A stretch of 54,331 nt of DNA from Candidatus Gastranaerophilales bacterium (lineage in GTDB: Bacteria > Cyanobacteriota > Vampirovibrionia > Gastranaerophilales > Gastranaerophilaceae). The notes below the pieces were generated by a model, which was not told where the DNA came from, ran no database searches, and worked only from the letters and a program-made list of their open reading frames with translations. Shown here in pieces: positions 1-8,283 of the stretch; position 1 is the first letter of the stretch, and every line of letters starts with the position of its first letter. Location of the stretch: positions 1-54,331 of the forward strand of contig CALVEA010000013.1 in assembly GCA_944326455.1 (NCBI GenBank), written 5' to 3'. The position numbers and the translations under genes were made by a program.

Positions 1-56
1 CAACACAATAGTAATTATGTTGCACAAAGTGAGTTCATATAACTATTGATTATTTT

Positions 57-848
57 TTACCCCTCTTGTTGATATGCCCAAGCTGAATGGTTATGGATGC
101 TTTCAAGAGATTCACATTCAACTTCAAATGAATCTATAATGTCATTATTTCTCAAAAGGAGTACAACATCTCTCAGAACATCTTCTACAAACTTTGGATT
201 ATCGTAAGCATGCTCTGTTACAAATTTCTCATCTTCGCGTTTTAACAAAGGGTATAGTTCAGAAGAAGCACACTTTTCTATTTGAGACACCAAATCTTCA
301 ATCCATATATGTTCCTCTTCCGGATATGTAACCTTGACTGTGATTATTGTTCTTTGGTTATGGGCGCCATACTCCGAAATTTCTTTAGAACACGGACAAA
401 GTGTAGTAACAGGTACTTTCACTCCTAGGAAAAACCTATATTCCTCATCTTCCTCGCCCCAATTATCTAAAATTCCCTCAAAAGTACAGTCATAACACAT
501 CGGAGCTGCGATACCGGTTACAGGGGATGTTTTATTAATAAAATACTTGAAATCAAATTTTAAATAACCGCTCTTTGCATTGAGTCTTTCAACAATAGCT
601 TCAACACACCCTTTTATATCAACGCCTAAAGTGTGTTTTCCGCGCCACTCGTTTAGAACCTCAACAAATCTTGACATGTGAGTTCCCTTATAATGAGCCG
701 GCAGCGTTACGCCAGCTGTTGCGGAAGCGTAGATGACTTTATCCTCATCATCCTTTCTCTGGATAATAAGCGGAATTTCTAGATTTTTTATCCCGACCTT
801 TTGTATCTCAACCCCCCTTGAGTCGGTTTGGTTTTGAACATCTTTCAT
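57..848 (-). CDS. folE2: GTP cyclohydrolase FolE2 (type IB)
   Basis: This 263-residue protein is full length for FolE2 (COG1469), which converts GTP to 7,8-dihydroneopterin triphosphate for folate and queuosine synthesis. The N-terminal KVGIKNLEIPL segment, the HMSRF motif and the LCPCSKEISEYGAHNQR segment, which carries the metal-binding Cys and the conserved GAHNQR, are characteristic. It is distinct from FolE (type IA) and is usually less zinc-dependent. The start codon overlaps the stop of the upstream RWYD gene by one base (TAATG), and a GAAGGGG sequence precedes it, so the two genes are probably translated from one transcript. I see no riboswitch or Zur-like site in front of it. The family assignment is firm. 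Confidence 0.95.
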   Translation of the reverse strand: MKDVQNQTDSRGVEIQKVGIKNLEIPLIIQRKDDEDKVIYASATAGVTLPAHYKGTHMSRFVEVLNEWRGKHTLGVDIKGCVEAIVERLNAKSGYLKFDFKYFINKTSPVTGIAAPMCYDCTFEGILDNWGEEDEEYRFFLGVKVPVTTLCPCSKEISEYGAHNQRTIITVKVTYPEEEHIWIEDLVSQIEKCASSELYPLLKREDEKFVTEHAYDNPKFVEDVLRDVVLLLRNNDIIDSFEVECESLESIHNHSAWAYQQEG

Positions 849-1171
849 TAAATATCAACCCCTTCAAAGCTCCTGTTTTCAAGAGCAACAAGAAGTTTTA
901 GGGCAGCAACTCTTTGGATATGAGGAGGTGCATTCCTTAACAATTCAACACCTTTTAGCATCATAGGGTCATTATCATACCAGCGATTGCCCTTGCCTTG
1001 ATAAATATTAATTATCTCGTAAACATGTTCAATAACTTCTCCGGCAACTTGTTCTTGAAGATTTAACAAAAACTTGGCTGCTTCGGATTTTGTCTCATCA
1101 GGCTGTAATCTCAATAGCTCCAAGGCTTCCTTTAATACAGGGTCTTTATCGTACCAGCGCTTATTAATCAT
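848..1171 (-). CDS. Small duplicated-motif protein, RWYD family (copy 1)
   Basis: This 107-residue protein belongs to no family I recognise. It has two copies of a motif, RWYDKDPVLKEALELL at residues 5-20 and RWYDNDPMMLKGVELL at 63-78. Each copy is followed by a predicted helix rich in Leu/Ala and a Q/E-rich stretch, so it looks like two tandem units of about 55 residues. There is no signal peptide or membrane segment, so a cytosolic location is likely. A GAGGAAGAG sequence ends directly before the ATG. The gene is divergent from aroQ and translationally coupled to folE2. Similar proteins lie at 4004-4405 and 40199-40501. The function is unknown; the duplicated aromatic/acidic motif suggests a binding or scaffold module. 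Confidence 0.88.
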   Translation of the reverse strand: MINKRWYDKDPVLKEALELLRLQPDETKSEAAKFLLNLQEQVAGEVIEHVYEIINIYQGKGNRWYDNDPMMLKGVELLRNAPPHIQRVAALKLLVALENRSFEGVDI

Positions 1172-1200
1172 CTCTTCCTCACAATCTTTTTTAATTATTG

Positions 1201-1206
1201 TATAAT
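1201..1206 (+). promoter_or_regulatory. Probable -10 element for aroQ
   Basis: TATAAT lies 29 bases before the aroQ start in the 63-base gap between divergent genes. The -35 region is poor. On the opposite strand the same stretch reads TATTATACAAT, which could serve the divergent RWYD/folE2 pair, so the two promoters probably overlap. Confidence 0.5.
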
Positions 1207-1234
1207 AATCGTAGACAAAAAGAAAGGTTTAAGT

Positions 1235-1681
1235 ATGAAAATTCTCTTGATTAACGGCGCAAATCTAAATATGCTTGGAACTCGCGAACCTGATAAATAT
1301 GGAAATAAGACGTTGAAAGATATAGAAAACGAAGTTGTCACACGGGGTAAAGAACTGGAAACTTGTGTTGATGTATGGCAAAGTAATTATGAAGGTGAAA
1401 TTGTAGAAAAAATACAATCTTCTAAAGGTATTTATGATGGTATATTAATTAATGCCGGCGGTTACACTCATACAAGCGTAGTTATAAGAGATGCAATTTC
1501 AGCTGTAAATATTCCGGCAGTTGAAATCCACATGACAAATATTCACTCAAGAGAAGAATTCCGGCATACTTCTCTACTAACCGGAGTTTGTATCGGTATT
1601 GTTGCCGGTTTTGGAGAAAAAAGCTATATTCTTGCCCTTGAAGGTTTAGTATCTTACCTAAATAAAGGTTTTATGTCATAA
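1235..1681 (+). CDS. aroQ: 3-dehydroquinate dehydratase, type II
   Basis: This 148-residue protein has the standard length of the dodecameric type II dehydroquinase, which makes 3-dehydroshikimate in the shikimate pathway. The opening LLINGANLNMLGTREPDKYG is the family signature and contains the catalytic Tyr22. Asn73 in LINAGGYTHT, His99 in VEIHMTNIHSREEFRH, and Arg110/His111 complete the active site. AAAGAAAGG precedes the ATG. The helicase gene follows after 28 bases on the same strand, so they may share a transcript. Confidence 0.97.
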   Translation: MKILLINGANLNMLGTREPDKYGNKTLKDIENEVVTRGKELETCVDVWQSNYEGEIVEKIQSSKGIYDGILINAGGYTHTSVVIRDAISAVNIPAVEIHMTNIHSREEFRHTSLLTGVCIGIVAGFGEKSYILALEGLVSYLNKGFMS

Positions 1682-1709
1682 TATAGATAAGAATAGCAAT
1701 GAGGTTTTG

Positions 1710-4007
1710 ATGTACGATTTCCCTTTTGAACTGGATGATTTTCAAAAACAAGCATGCGATTGCATTTCTAACGGAAAAAGTGTTGTCGTCTGTGCTCCTA
1801 CAGGAGCAGGAAAAACCGTTATTGCAGAGCATGCAATTCATTGCGCATTAAAGGAAGGGAAAAAAGTTTTCTATACAACCCCGCTAAAAGCTCTTTCTAA
1901 CCAAAAATATAGTGATTTTTCAGAAAAATACGGAATTGACAAAACAGGATTGCTGACCGGTGACACTTCTATTAACAGAAATGCCCAGATTGTTGTCATG
2001 ACGACCGAAGTTTTTCGAAATATGCTCTATGGTACAAACTTTGGTTCAGTAACTGATAATTTAAAAGATGTAAAATATGTTATTTTAGATGAAGTTCATT
2101 ATATGAATGATGAACAAAGAGGAACTGTTTGGGAAGAGAGTATCATATACTGTCCGACTAATGTTCAGATTATCGCGCTTTCAGCAACTGTCGCAAATGC
2201 AGATAAACTTACTGAATGGATTAACACTGTACACTCAAAAACAGAACTTATCAATACGGACTTCAGACCAGTACCTTTGAGATTCTATTACTTCGACTCA
2301 TCCCAGCCAAACACTCTGCTTCCTCTCTTAACTCCATCAGGAACACTTAACAAAAAAATTAGACCAGAGAAGAAACAATTTAAAAGAGGAAAAGCTGTTC
2401 AAAAAAGAAGTGTTGTAAAAGATGTTGTAAGAAATCTCCATGATAAAGATATGCTGCCTGCAATATACTTCACTTTCTCCAGAAAAAAATGCGACGAGCA
2501 AATGGAAAAGTGCGCAGAACTATCTCTCGTAACACCAAAAGAACAAGCTGAAATCAAAAAAGAAATTGATGAATATATCGCTGAAAATCCTTATTTATAT
2601 AAAAACAAACATATTGAATATCTGCTGCAAGGAGTTGCTTCACACCATGCGGGACTACTTCCGGGCTGGAAAGTCCTCGTAGAAAAGCTTTTCCAAAAAG
2701 GGTTAATCAAGGTTGTATTTGCAACTGAAACTCTTGCTGCCGGTATAAACATGCCGGCACGCTCAACTGTTATAAGTTCTATTAGCAAGAGAACCGACTC
2801 CGGACACAGAACTCTTACCCCGAGCGAATTTTTACAGATGTCAGGAAGAGCAGGCAGAAGAGGGATGGATGAAATAGGCTATGTAACCATTGTAGGAACT
2901 CCGTTCCAAACTCCGGAAGAAGTCGCCGAACTTGTGCTTAGCGATGCTAACCCACTCGAAAGCAAATTCTCACCTAGTTATTCTATGGTTCTCAATTTGC
3001 TTCAAAGGTTTTCGCTTGAAGAAGCAAAAGAACTTGTTTTAAAAAGCTTTGGATACTTTTCTTCAAATTCGAGAATTGAGCCTCTTTTACTGCTCAAAGA
3101 AGCTAATCAGGAAAAAATTGACGAGTGCAATTCTTTTGTCTGCTACGCCAAGAAAACAAACGAAGATTTAATAGAATATAATAAAATACGCGATATGTAT
3201 GTCCAAAACAGACGCACATTTAAAACTATTCAAAAACAAGAAAAGAAAAAGAACAGACCTCTTACCGCAGAAGCTGTCGAGTTCGGTAAAATGACAAAAG
3301 AACTGTTGGAGAAAATGCACTCCTATGAATGCGATACTTGCAAGCTTTTCAAAAAACACATGAAGTCTATTGATATCTTACTAAGATACGAAGCCAAACA
3401 AAGACATCTTGATAAAGAAATAGAAAAACAAAAAGATATCTTCTGGAACAAATTCTTAGCACATAGAGCAGTTCTAATGGATTATGGTTATATAAAAGAC
3501 GATTACCCTACCGAAAGAGGGGTTACGATTTCGCAAATTCGTTCTGAAAACGAATTATTTCTCGCCCAGATAATATTCTCAGGGGTATTAGAACCGCTTA
3601 CACCAGCCGAACTTGCATCCGTCGTGTGCGCTATTACAACAGAAGATATGAGAGCTGATTTATTTTCACAACTGCCTCTGTCAACTTCAGTAAGAAAAAC
3701 TCTAAACAAAATCAAAGACATTAGACGAGCATTAGATAAAAAACAGAAGAACTATGATGTAGAAGACCCAATGTATATCAACGGATATTACTCGCCGCTT
3801 ATTGAAATGTGGGTCAATGGCGCGGAATGGGATGATATAATAGAACAAGTTGATATGGGAGAAGGGGATATTGTCAGAAGCTTCAAAAGGGTTATTGATG
3901 TACTGAGACAATTCTGCACTATAACCAACGTGCCGGAAGCTTTGGTATTTACGGCAAGAGAAGCAATAGATTTAATACAAAGAAGTCCTATAGATATTGA
4001 TGGCTAG
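1710..4007 (+). CDS. Ski2/Mtr4-like superfamily II RNA helicase
   Basis: This 765-residue protein is a DExH helicase of the Ski2/Dob1 type (COG4581), a group widespread in cyanobacteria and probably acting in RNA processing or decay. Walker A APTGAGKT is at residues 29-36, the DEVH box at 127-130 and SAT in LSATVANAD. The helicase C-terminal domain carries ATETLAAGINMPARSTV and the motif VI segment QMSGRAGRRG. The C-terminal third matches the DSHCT-type helical region. A TTG three bases upstream is in frame, but GAGG at 1701-1704 is better spaced for the ATG at 1710. The stop overlaps the stop of the convergent RWYD gene by two bases. Confidence 0.93.
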   Translation: MYDFPFELDDFQKQACDCISNGKSVVVCAPTGAGKTVIAEHAIHCALKEGKKVFYTTPLKALSNQKYSDFSEKYGIDKTGLLTGDTSINRNAQIVVMTTEVFRNMLYGTNFGSVTDNLKDVKYVILDEVHYMNDEQRGTVWEESIIYCPTNVQIIALSATVANADKLTEWINTVHSKTELINTDFRPVPLRFYYFDSSQPNTLLPLLTPSGTLNKKIRPEKKQFKRGKAVQKRSVVKDVVRNLHDKDMLPAIYFTFSRKKCDEQMEKCAELSLVTPKEQAEIKKEIDEYIAENPYLYKNKHIEYLLQGVASHHAGLLPGWKVLVEKLFQKGLIKVVFATETLAAGINMPARSTVISSISKRTDSGHRTLTPSEFLQMSGRAGRRGMDEIGYVTIVGTPFQTPEEVAELVLSDANPLESKFSPSYSMVLNLLQRFSLEEAKELVLKSFGYFSSNSRIEPLLLLKEANQEKIDECNSFVCYAKKTNEDLIEYNKIRDMYVQNRRTFKTIQKQEKKKNRPLTAEAVEFGKMTKELLEKMHSYECDTCKLFKKHMKSIDILLRYEAKQRHLDKEIEKQKDIFWNKFLAHRAVLMDYGYIKDDYPTERGVTISQIRSENELFLAQIIFSGVLEPLTPAELASVVCAITTEDMRADLFSQLPLSTSVRKTLNKIKDIRRALDKKQKNYDVEDPMYINGYYSPLIEMWVNGAEWDDIIEQVDMGEGDIVRSFKRVIDVLRQFCTITNVPEALVFTAREAIDLIQRSPIDIDG

Positions 4008-4405
4008 ATATTGTCTGTTTCGTCAAGAAACTCTTCATCTTCATCGTCATCTTCTTCTTTTTTAATCAAGTCTAAAACATTTTTAGCCATCTCTTTGGCA
4101 ATAATACTTCTGGTTGAGTCTGGGCAATTTTGCAGCAAACTTATCGCTGTTCTTAGAGTTCCGTCTAAGTCATACCAGCGATCTTTTTTAGAATTCTCCA
4201 TAACATCTTCTGCTGCAGAAACTATATCTTCAACAGATTCATAAGCCGAATCATGAATATTATGTTCAGTAATTATCTTAATAAGATTAAGAGCTACTTT
4301 AATCTGAGTTTCGTCATCAGATTCTTCAAGGGTTTTCATTGCAGAAGATAATACAGGATCTTTGTCATACCATCTTCTGGCATTAGTCGTAAATTCTTCT
4401 TTCAT
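4004..4405 (-). CDS. Small duplicated-motif protein, RWYD family (copy 2)
   Basis: This 133-residue protein has RWYDKDPVL at residues 11-19 and RWYDLDGTL at 76-84, in the same tandem arrangement as the proteins at 848-1171 and 40199-40501. The copies are 65 residues apart because the linker is longer and acidic. The protein ends in a very acidic tail (EEDDDEDEEF). I chose the ATG at 4405 because GAGGAGG sits seven bases upstream; an in-frame GTG at 4426 lies upstream of that site. There is no signal peptide or membrane segment. A good promoter precedes it. I do not recognise a family and infer only a soluble helical protein. Confidence 0.88.
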   Translation of the reverse strand: MKEEFTTNARRWYDKDPVLSSAMKTLEESDDETQIKVALNLIKIITEHNIHDSAYESVEDIVSAAEDVMENSKKDRWYDLDGTLRTAISLLQNCPDSTRSIIAKEMAKNVLDLIKKEEDDDEDEEFLDETDNI

Positions 4406-4448
4406 AAAATCCTCCTCGTATAACACTCTATCTTTTTAAGACAAAACA

Positions 4449-4477
4449 ATTATACTATATTATTCAGGATTTGTAAA
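4449..4477 (-). promoter_or_regulatory. Promoter for RWYD copy 2
   Basis: Read on the minus strand, TTTACA and TATAAT are separated by exactly 17 bases, and the -10 ends 43 bases before the ATG at 4405. This is the best sigma-70-like promoter in this part of the window. It gives this RWYD gene its own transcript. Confidence 0.7.
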
Positions 4478-4478
4478 A

Positions 4479-4496
4479 CATCAGCTTAGCCTGATG
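4479..4496 (-). terminator. Possible weak terminator at the end of the YD-repeat gene
   Basis: CATCAG/CTGATG forms a 6-bp stem around a 6-base loop overlapping the stop codon of the gene at 4486. On the minus strand it is followed by TTTTAC. The stem is short and the T-run is poor. It abuts the -35 of the next gene. Confidence 0.35.
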
Positions 4497-5403
4497 CATT
4501 GACAGCCTGTTCATAAAGGAGCCATTTACGAAGAGCTAACGGAAGAACTTTAACTCGAGATTTGTACTCTATCAAATTTACAAGATTAGACTTCAACCGC
4601 TCCTCAGCTGTTGCCGCCGCTCTCTGCGTAGAACCCAGGTTCTGCGGTGTAGTTTGATTGAATAATTTTGAAATAATCAAATCTAGTTCATCCATGTTTT
4701 CTGTTGGTTTTTTAATCATAACATTATCCACATATTGTATATTACTGACTATTTTTGAAGTGCCGTTTATTACAAGCTCTGTATCTTCATATCCTTCTTG
4801 GCTAAACCGGTTTTTTACGATTACCTCATTATTTAGTTTATCAGTTATTCTATATAATCGCAATTCATTGTTGCTTGAGAAACTCTCAACAAAGACTTTG
4901 TAATTATCATCTTCATAGCCTATTATTCTGTTTAATGCATCATAAATATAATGCTGGCTCAGGCAGAGTTTATTATCAATAAAGACTGTTCTTAAAGAAA
5001 TTCTGTCTAATTGATCATATTTAAATTCAGCCCGTCGTTTATGCAAACCGCATATCCTTGTTAAAGCAGAAATTTTATCAAGCTGGTATTCATACTCTTG
5101 TAAGTACATTAACTCGCCATTTTTCTTATAAAAATACTCTGCTGCTAATATTTCTTCTTTAAAAACTCTCTTCTTTATTAATACGCCATTACAAAAATCT
5201 CTTATCTCCGAGATAATGTTGCCTTCGTATAGAACTTGTCTGGAAATAATTTCATCTTTGTAATAATTCACCGCCGTAATCAGCCCTGAGCTGTCACGTA
5301 TAACTTCCGTATCATTCAGTCCGAACTGTTCACACTCAATTTCTGACGGAAGAATTCTCTTAAACTCTTCTGGAATAGTAATACCGAAATAATCTCTTGC
5401 CAT
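4486..5403 (-). CDS. YD-repeat-like protein of unknown function
   Basis: This 305-residue protein has no signal peptide or membrane segment. Residues 104-160 contain RHS/YD-like units: YEYQLDKI (104-111), FKYDQLDRISLRTV (127-140) and YIYDALNRIIGYEDD (152-166), spaced about 24 residues apart. Alternating short beta-like segments continue on both sides. The last 80 residues are helical and rich in Glu, Lys and Ala. True RHS/YD proteins are normally large and secreted, so a short cytosolic one is unusual. The upstream region has TTTATATATAAGGATATAA, which weakly resembles the promoter motif of three other small genes in the window. The function is unknown. Confidence 0.8.
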   Translation of the reverse strand: MARDYFGITIPEEFKRILPSEIECEQFGLNDTEVIRDSSGLITAVNYYKDEIISRQVLYEGNIISEIRDFCNGVLIKKRVFKEEILAAEYFYKKNGELMYLQEYEYQLDKISALTRICGLHKRRAEFKYDQLDRISLRTVFIDNKLCLSQHYIYDALNRIIGYEDDNYKVFVESFSSNNELRLYRITDKLNNEVIVKNRFSQEGYEDTELVINGTSKIVSNIQYVDNVMIKKPTENMDELDLIISKLFNQTTPQNLGSTQRAAATAEERLKSNLVNLIEYKSRVKVLPLALRKWLLYEQAVNASG

Positions 5404-5508
5404 TTAACTCTCCATCTTGTACTCTCTCTTATATCCTTATATATAAATAAAGATTTACAAAAATGTCGAATTTCAGCAAAATAAAATTTTGTTACAAAAG
5501 TTAATATT

Positions 5509-6204
5509 TTAAATATTTAACTTATACCCGCCGCCATAAATCGTTTCAATATATTTTTTACCATCAGAAATTTTATCAATCTTACTTCTCAAATGCCTTA
5601 TATGCACTCTTATTGTCTCAACGTTGTCATCGGGATCATACCCCCAGACTTCTTTTAAAAGCCTTGCTCCGGAGACCATATTACCATGGTTTTGGAACAA
5701 AAGATTAAAGATATCAAATTCTATCGGAGTCAGTTTCTGAACCTTATCATTAATTTGTACGCTATATATCTCAGGAAGAAGTGTAATTTCCTTGTAAGTA
5801 AGTAAATCACGAACAGCTGAGGTTTTGGGTATTTGTTTTGTACGCTTAAGAAGGGCACGAACACGAACAATCAGTTCATCTATTTCAAAAGGCTTTGTCA
5901 AGTAATCATCAACACCAATGTTAAAACCGTTAACTTTATCATTCAGTTCACCCAGAGCAGTAAGCATTATAATAGGAGTGTCCGTTATTTCCGGGCACTG
6001 GCGAACTCTTTGCGCCACTGTAAAACCATCAACCTCCGGCATCATCACATCCAAAACTATCAGCCCGGGAGTTTCTTGCTTTGCAAGAGCAAAACCTTCT
6101 GTTCCGTTATAAGCTTGAACAACTTCATATCCTTGCAACTCTAAATTAACCTTAATAAGTTCATTTATCGCCTTATCGTCATCTACAACCAGAATCTTAG
6201 TCAT
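5509..6204 (-). CDS. OmpR/PhoB-family response regulator
   Basis: This 231-residue transcription factor has an N-terminal receiver (acidic pocket Asp8/Asp9, phosphoacceptor Asp52 in LIVLDVMMPEVDG, and the conserved Lys in YLTKPF) and a C-terminal winged-helix DNA-binding domain (LTPIEFDIFNLL, then ETIRVHIRHLRSKID and IETIYGGGYKL). It resembles the cyanobacterial RpaA/RpaB group in layout, but I would not assign orthology. The in-frame codon at 6237 lies inside rmuC; I chose the ATG at 6204, which overlaps the rmuC stop by eight bases and follows AGGAGG. No histidine kinase is nearby. Confidence 0.92.
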   Translation of the reverse strand: MTKILVVDDDKAINELIKVNLELQGYEVVQAYNGTEGFALAKQETPGLIVLDVMMPEVDGFTVAQRVRQCPEITDTPIIMLTALGELNDKVNGFNIGVDDYLTKPFEIDELIVRVRALLKRTKQIPKTSAVRDLLTYKEITLLPEIYSVQINDKVQKLTPIEFDIFNLLFQNHGNMVSGARLLKEVWGYDPDDNVETIRVHIRHLRSKIDKISDGKKYIETIYGGGYKLNI

Positions 6205-7408
6205 TAGCCAGCACTTCCTCCTGTTCTTTTGATTCAAGCATCAGAGTTTCGTCCACCTCATCAAGTAATACGGGCGGAATTTCTTTCGTCGAACTAATAC
6301 CAAACTCTTTGAGAGCATTTACCTGGGAGAATAAGCTTGGTTTATTCCTGTTGCCGCGGCTAAATCTGTTTATTGTCTTTGTCAGCTTTGAAGAAACATC
6401 TTCCACTCTCTTTTGAACATCAAGCAAGTCTTCACAAAATTGAACAAATGTCTCATACAAATTAGTTCCGGCACTTACAATTTTATTAACGCTTTCAGAC
6501 TGTTTCTGTTGTGCTAAAAGCTGGTTTACCAATCTTATTGTAGTAAGAAGAGATGAAGTCCCGACAATTATAATATTTGATTTATATGCCAAATTTATCA
6601 AATCCGTATCCTCATAAAGGAGGTTAACAGACGACTCTACCGGCATATACATTAACACAAAGTCCGGCTGAGACAGGTCTCCGGCATTCTGATAATTTTT
6701 ATTCGCAAGGTCTGATATTCTTTTCTTAACTTCACTTTTAAATTCATTTATTTTAGAATTGTCCTCTATATAGTCAAGATAGCTTGATAGAGTAACTTTT
6801 GAATCTATAATCAGATGCCTGTCATCAGGAAGATTTATGACAACATCAGGGCGGACTGTATGAAGTTCATCATCCTTTAGATTAGCCGATTTAGTAACAA
6901 ATTGTTTTGTATAATGAATTCCTTCTCGCATTCCGCAGGATTGCAAAATTGTATCCAACAGATTCTCGCCGTACGAACCTTTTGTATTTTGATTTTTAGT
7001 TAGTGCTTCAACCAGATTTTTTGCTTCTTTTTCAATGATTTTATTATTCTTTTCAAGATTTCCTATTTGTTCAACGATTTTAGTCGTATTTTCAACGCCT
7101 GAAATATTAAATTTTTCCACTTTTTCTTTAAATTCACCAAGCTCCTTAGTTAGAGGCAGAATTTTTTCTTCAAGAGTTTCCCTATTTTGTTTTCTTAAGT
7201 CCTCTTGCTCTCTTTTAATTGTTTCATTAGCAAGTTGAACAAAGTCCCGTTTAATAATTTCCTGCAAGCTTGATGAAGTTTCTGCCGCAGTTTGAAGTCT
7301 TACAAGTTCTTCCAGCACTCTGGCGTTTTTTCTTGTATAAACAATATAACAAGCCATCCCGGACATTACGGCTCCCGCTAAAAATGAAATTATTAAACCT
7401 GCCAACAC
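6197..7408 (-). CDS. rmuC: RmuC-like DNA recombination protein
   Basis: This 403-residue protein has an N-terminal membrane anchor (about residues 2-24), a coiled coil (about 30-135) and a C-terminal RmuC nuclease-like domain. That domain contains TKGSYGENLLDTILQ, VRPDVVINLPDDRHLIIDSKVTL and FVLMYMPVESS. RmuC limits inversions and rearrangements between short repeats, and its core is a PD-(D/E)XK-like fold; the D-x(n)-DSK element is visible. The start is GTG, supported by GGAGG five bases upstream. It is probably co-transcribed with the response regulator that overlaps its end. Confidence 0.92.
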   Translation of the reverse strand: MLAGLIISFLAGAVMSGMACYIVYTRKNARVLEELVRLQTAAETSSSLQEIIKRDFVQLANETIKREQEDLRKQNRETLEEKILPLTKELGEFKEKVEKFNISGVENTTKIVEQIGNLEKNNKIIEKEAKNLVEALTKNQNTKGSYGENLLDTILQSCGMREGIHYTKQFVTKSANLKDDELHTVRPDVVINLPDDRHLIIDSKVTLSSYLDYIEDNSKINEFKSEVKKRISDLANKNYQNAGDLSQPDFVLMYMPVESSVNLLYEDTDLINLAYKSNIIIVGTSSLLTTIRLVNQLLAQQKQSESVNKIVSAGTNLYETFVQFCEDLLDVQKRVEDVSSKLTKTINRFSRGNRNKPSLFSQVNALKEFGISSTKEIPPVLLDEVDETLMLESKEQEEVLAND

Positions 7409-7424
7409 TCCATCCTCCGTTGTT

Positions 7425-7460
7425 AAAAATTAAGCTTCTTTTATTATAAAAGAAGCTTAA
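7425..7460 (-). terminator. Rho-independent terminator after the Bax-inhibitor-1 gene
   Basis: A perfect 14-bp inverted repeat (7430-7443 and 7447-7460) with a 3-base loop is followed on the minus strand by TTTTT. It separates the gene at 7469-8194 from rmuC. Confidence 0.75.
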
Positions 7461-7468
7461 TCAAAAAT

Positions 7469-8194
7469 CTATGACCTGTCATTAAGTTTTGCAAGAAGTC
7501 TTAATATCTCCAGGTAAAGCCAAACTAAGGTTACCATAAGACCGAAAGCGCCATACCATTCAAAATCTTTCGGGAGCATTCTCTGCGCCCCTTGCTCAAT
7601 AAAATCAAAGTCAATTATAAAGTTTAAAGCTGCAATCACTATAACAAGAAGGGTAAAACCTATACCGAGATTAGAAGCAGAAGCTATTATCGGAACAGAA
7701 TGTCCAAAGAAATGACCTATAATGTCAACCAGATAAATTACTGCAATAGATGCCGTAGCTATAAACATAACACTTCTGAACTTATCTGTACATTTAATTA
7801 CTCCAAAGCGATATAGTGCCAGCATTGAAAACATTACTGCAAATGTTCCTAAAACAGCTTGCGGAACAATACCCGGATACATTTTTTCAAAGAATGCGGA
7901 TATTCCGCCCAAGAATAATCCCTCACAAACCGCATAAACAGGAACCAGAAATTTTATTCTTGTAAATGTAACAACAAGACCTAAAATAAAACCTACAATA
8001 GCTCCTCCAAATGTTAACATATTGGCAAGATCAGTATAGCCTGCAGCAAATCTGGACCAAACAAATGCAGCAGCTGCGACTAATAGAACTCCCAGAAAAG
8101 CAGTGACTTGTATTGTACCATTAATGGTCATCGGCTCACCTTGCAAAACATGTTCCCGCTCTGCAAACTTCTCATTCAATATAGGATTTGACAT
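7469..8194 (-). CDS. Bax inhibitor-1/YccA family membrane protein
   Basis: This 241-residue protein has about seven hydrophobic segments, beginning with ITAFLGVLLVAAAAFVW-like residues after a polar 28-residue N-terminus. The LVTFTRIKFLVPVYAVCEGLFLGGISAFFE segment and the FIIDFDFIEQGAQRMLPKDFEWYGAFGL region near the C-terminus are typical of the YccA/YbhL branch, which includes pH-sensitive calcium-leak channels and FtsH modulators. AGGAGG lies upstream of the ATG, and a TATAAT-type -10 lies 27 bases upstream. It is a monocistronic gene bounded by a terminator. Confidence 0.9.
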   Translation of the reverse strand: MSNPILNEKFAEREHVLQGEPMTINGTIQVTAFLGVLLVAAAAFVWSRFAAGYTDLANMLTFGGAIVGFILGLVVTFTRIKFLVPVYAVCEGLFLGGISAFFEKMYPGIVPQAVLGTFAVMFSMLALYRFGVIKCTDKFRSVMFIATASIAVIYLVDIIGHFFGHSVPIIASASNLGIGFTLLVIVIAALNFIIDFDFIEQGAQRMLPKDFEWYGAFGLMVTLVWLYLEILRLLAKLNDRS

Positions 8195-8220
8195 ATATTC
8201 CTCCTTTTTCCTCTTTTAAC

Positions 8221-8226
8221 ATTATA
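8221..8226 (-). promoter_or_regulatory. -10 element for the Bax-inhibitor-1 gene
   Basis: On the minus strand TATAAT occurs in TGTTATAATG, 26 bases before the start codon at 8194. No clear -35 hexamer is visible. Confidence 0.5.
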
Positions 8227-8283
8227 ACATAATATCAGCTTTAAAAAATGAAATTAATTTTTTTTTAATGTAGTATATTTACT

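Noticed and set aside
1..56. CAACACAATA/TTATGTTG possible hairpin after folE2
   Set aside because: Only about eight pairs with a mismatch and no T-run; it may belong to features outside the window.
4408..4426. GTG start for RWYD copy 2 at 4426
   Set aside because: GAGGAGG lies downstream of it and is well placed for the ATG at 4405.
5432..5450. A fourth copy of the shared TATATATA motif before the YD-repeat gene
   Set aside because: It lacks GTAAG and sits about 30 bases from the start, so only the AT-rich part matches.
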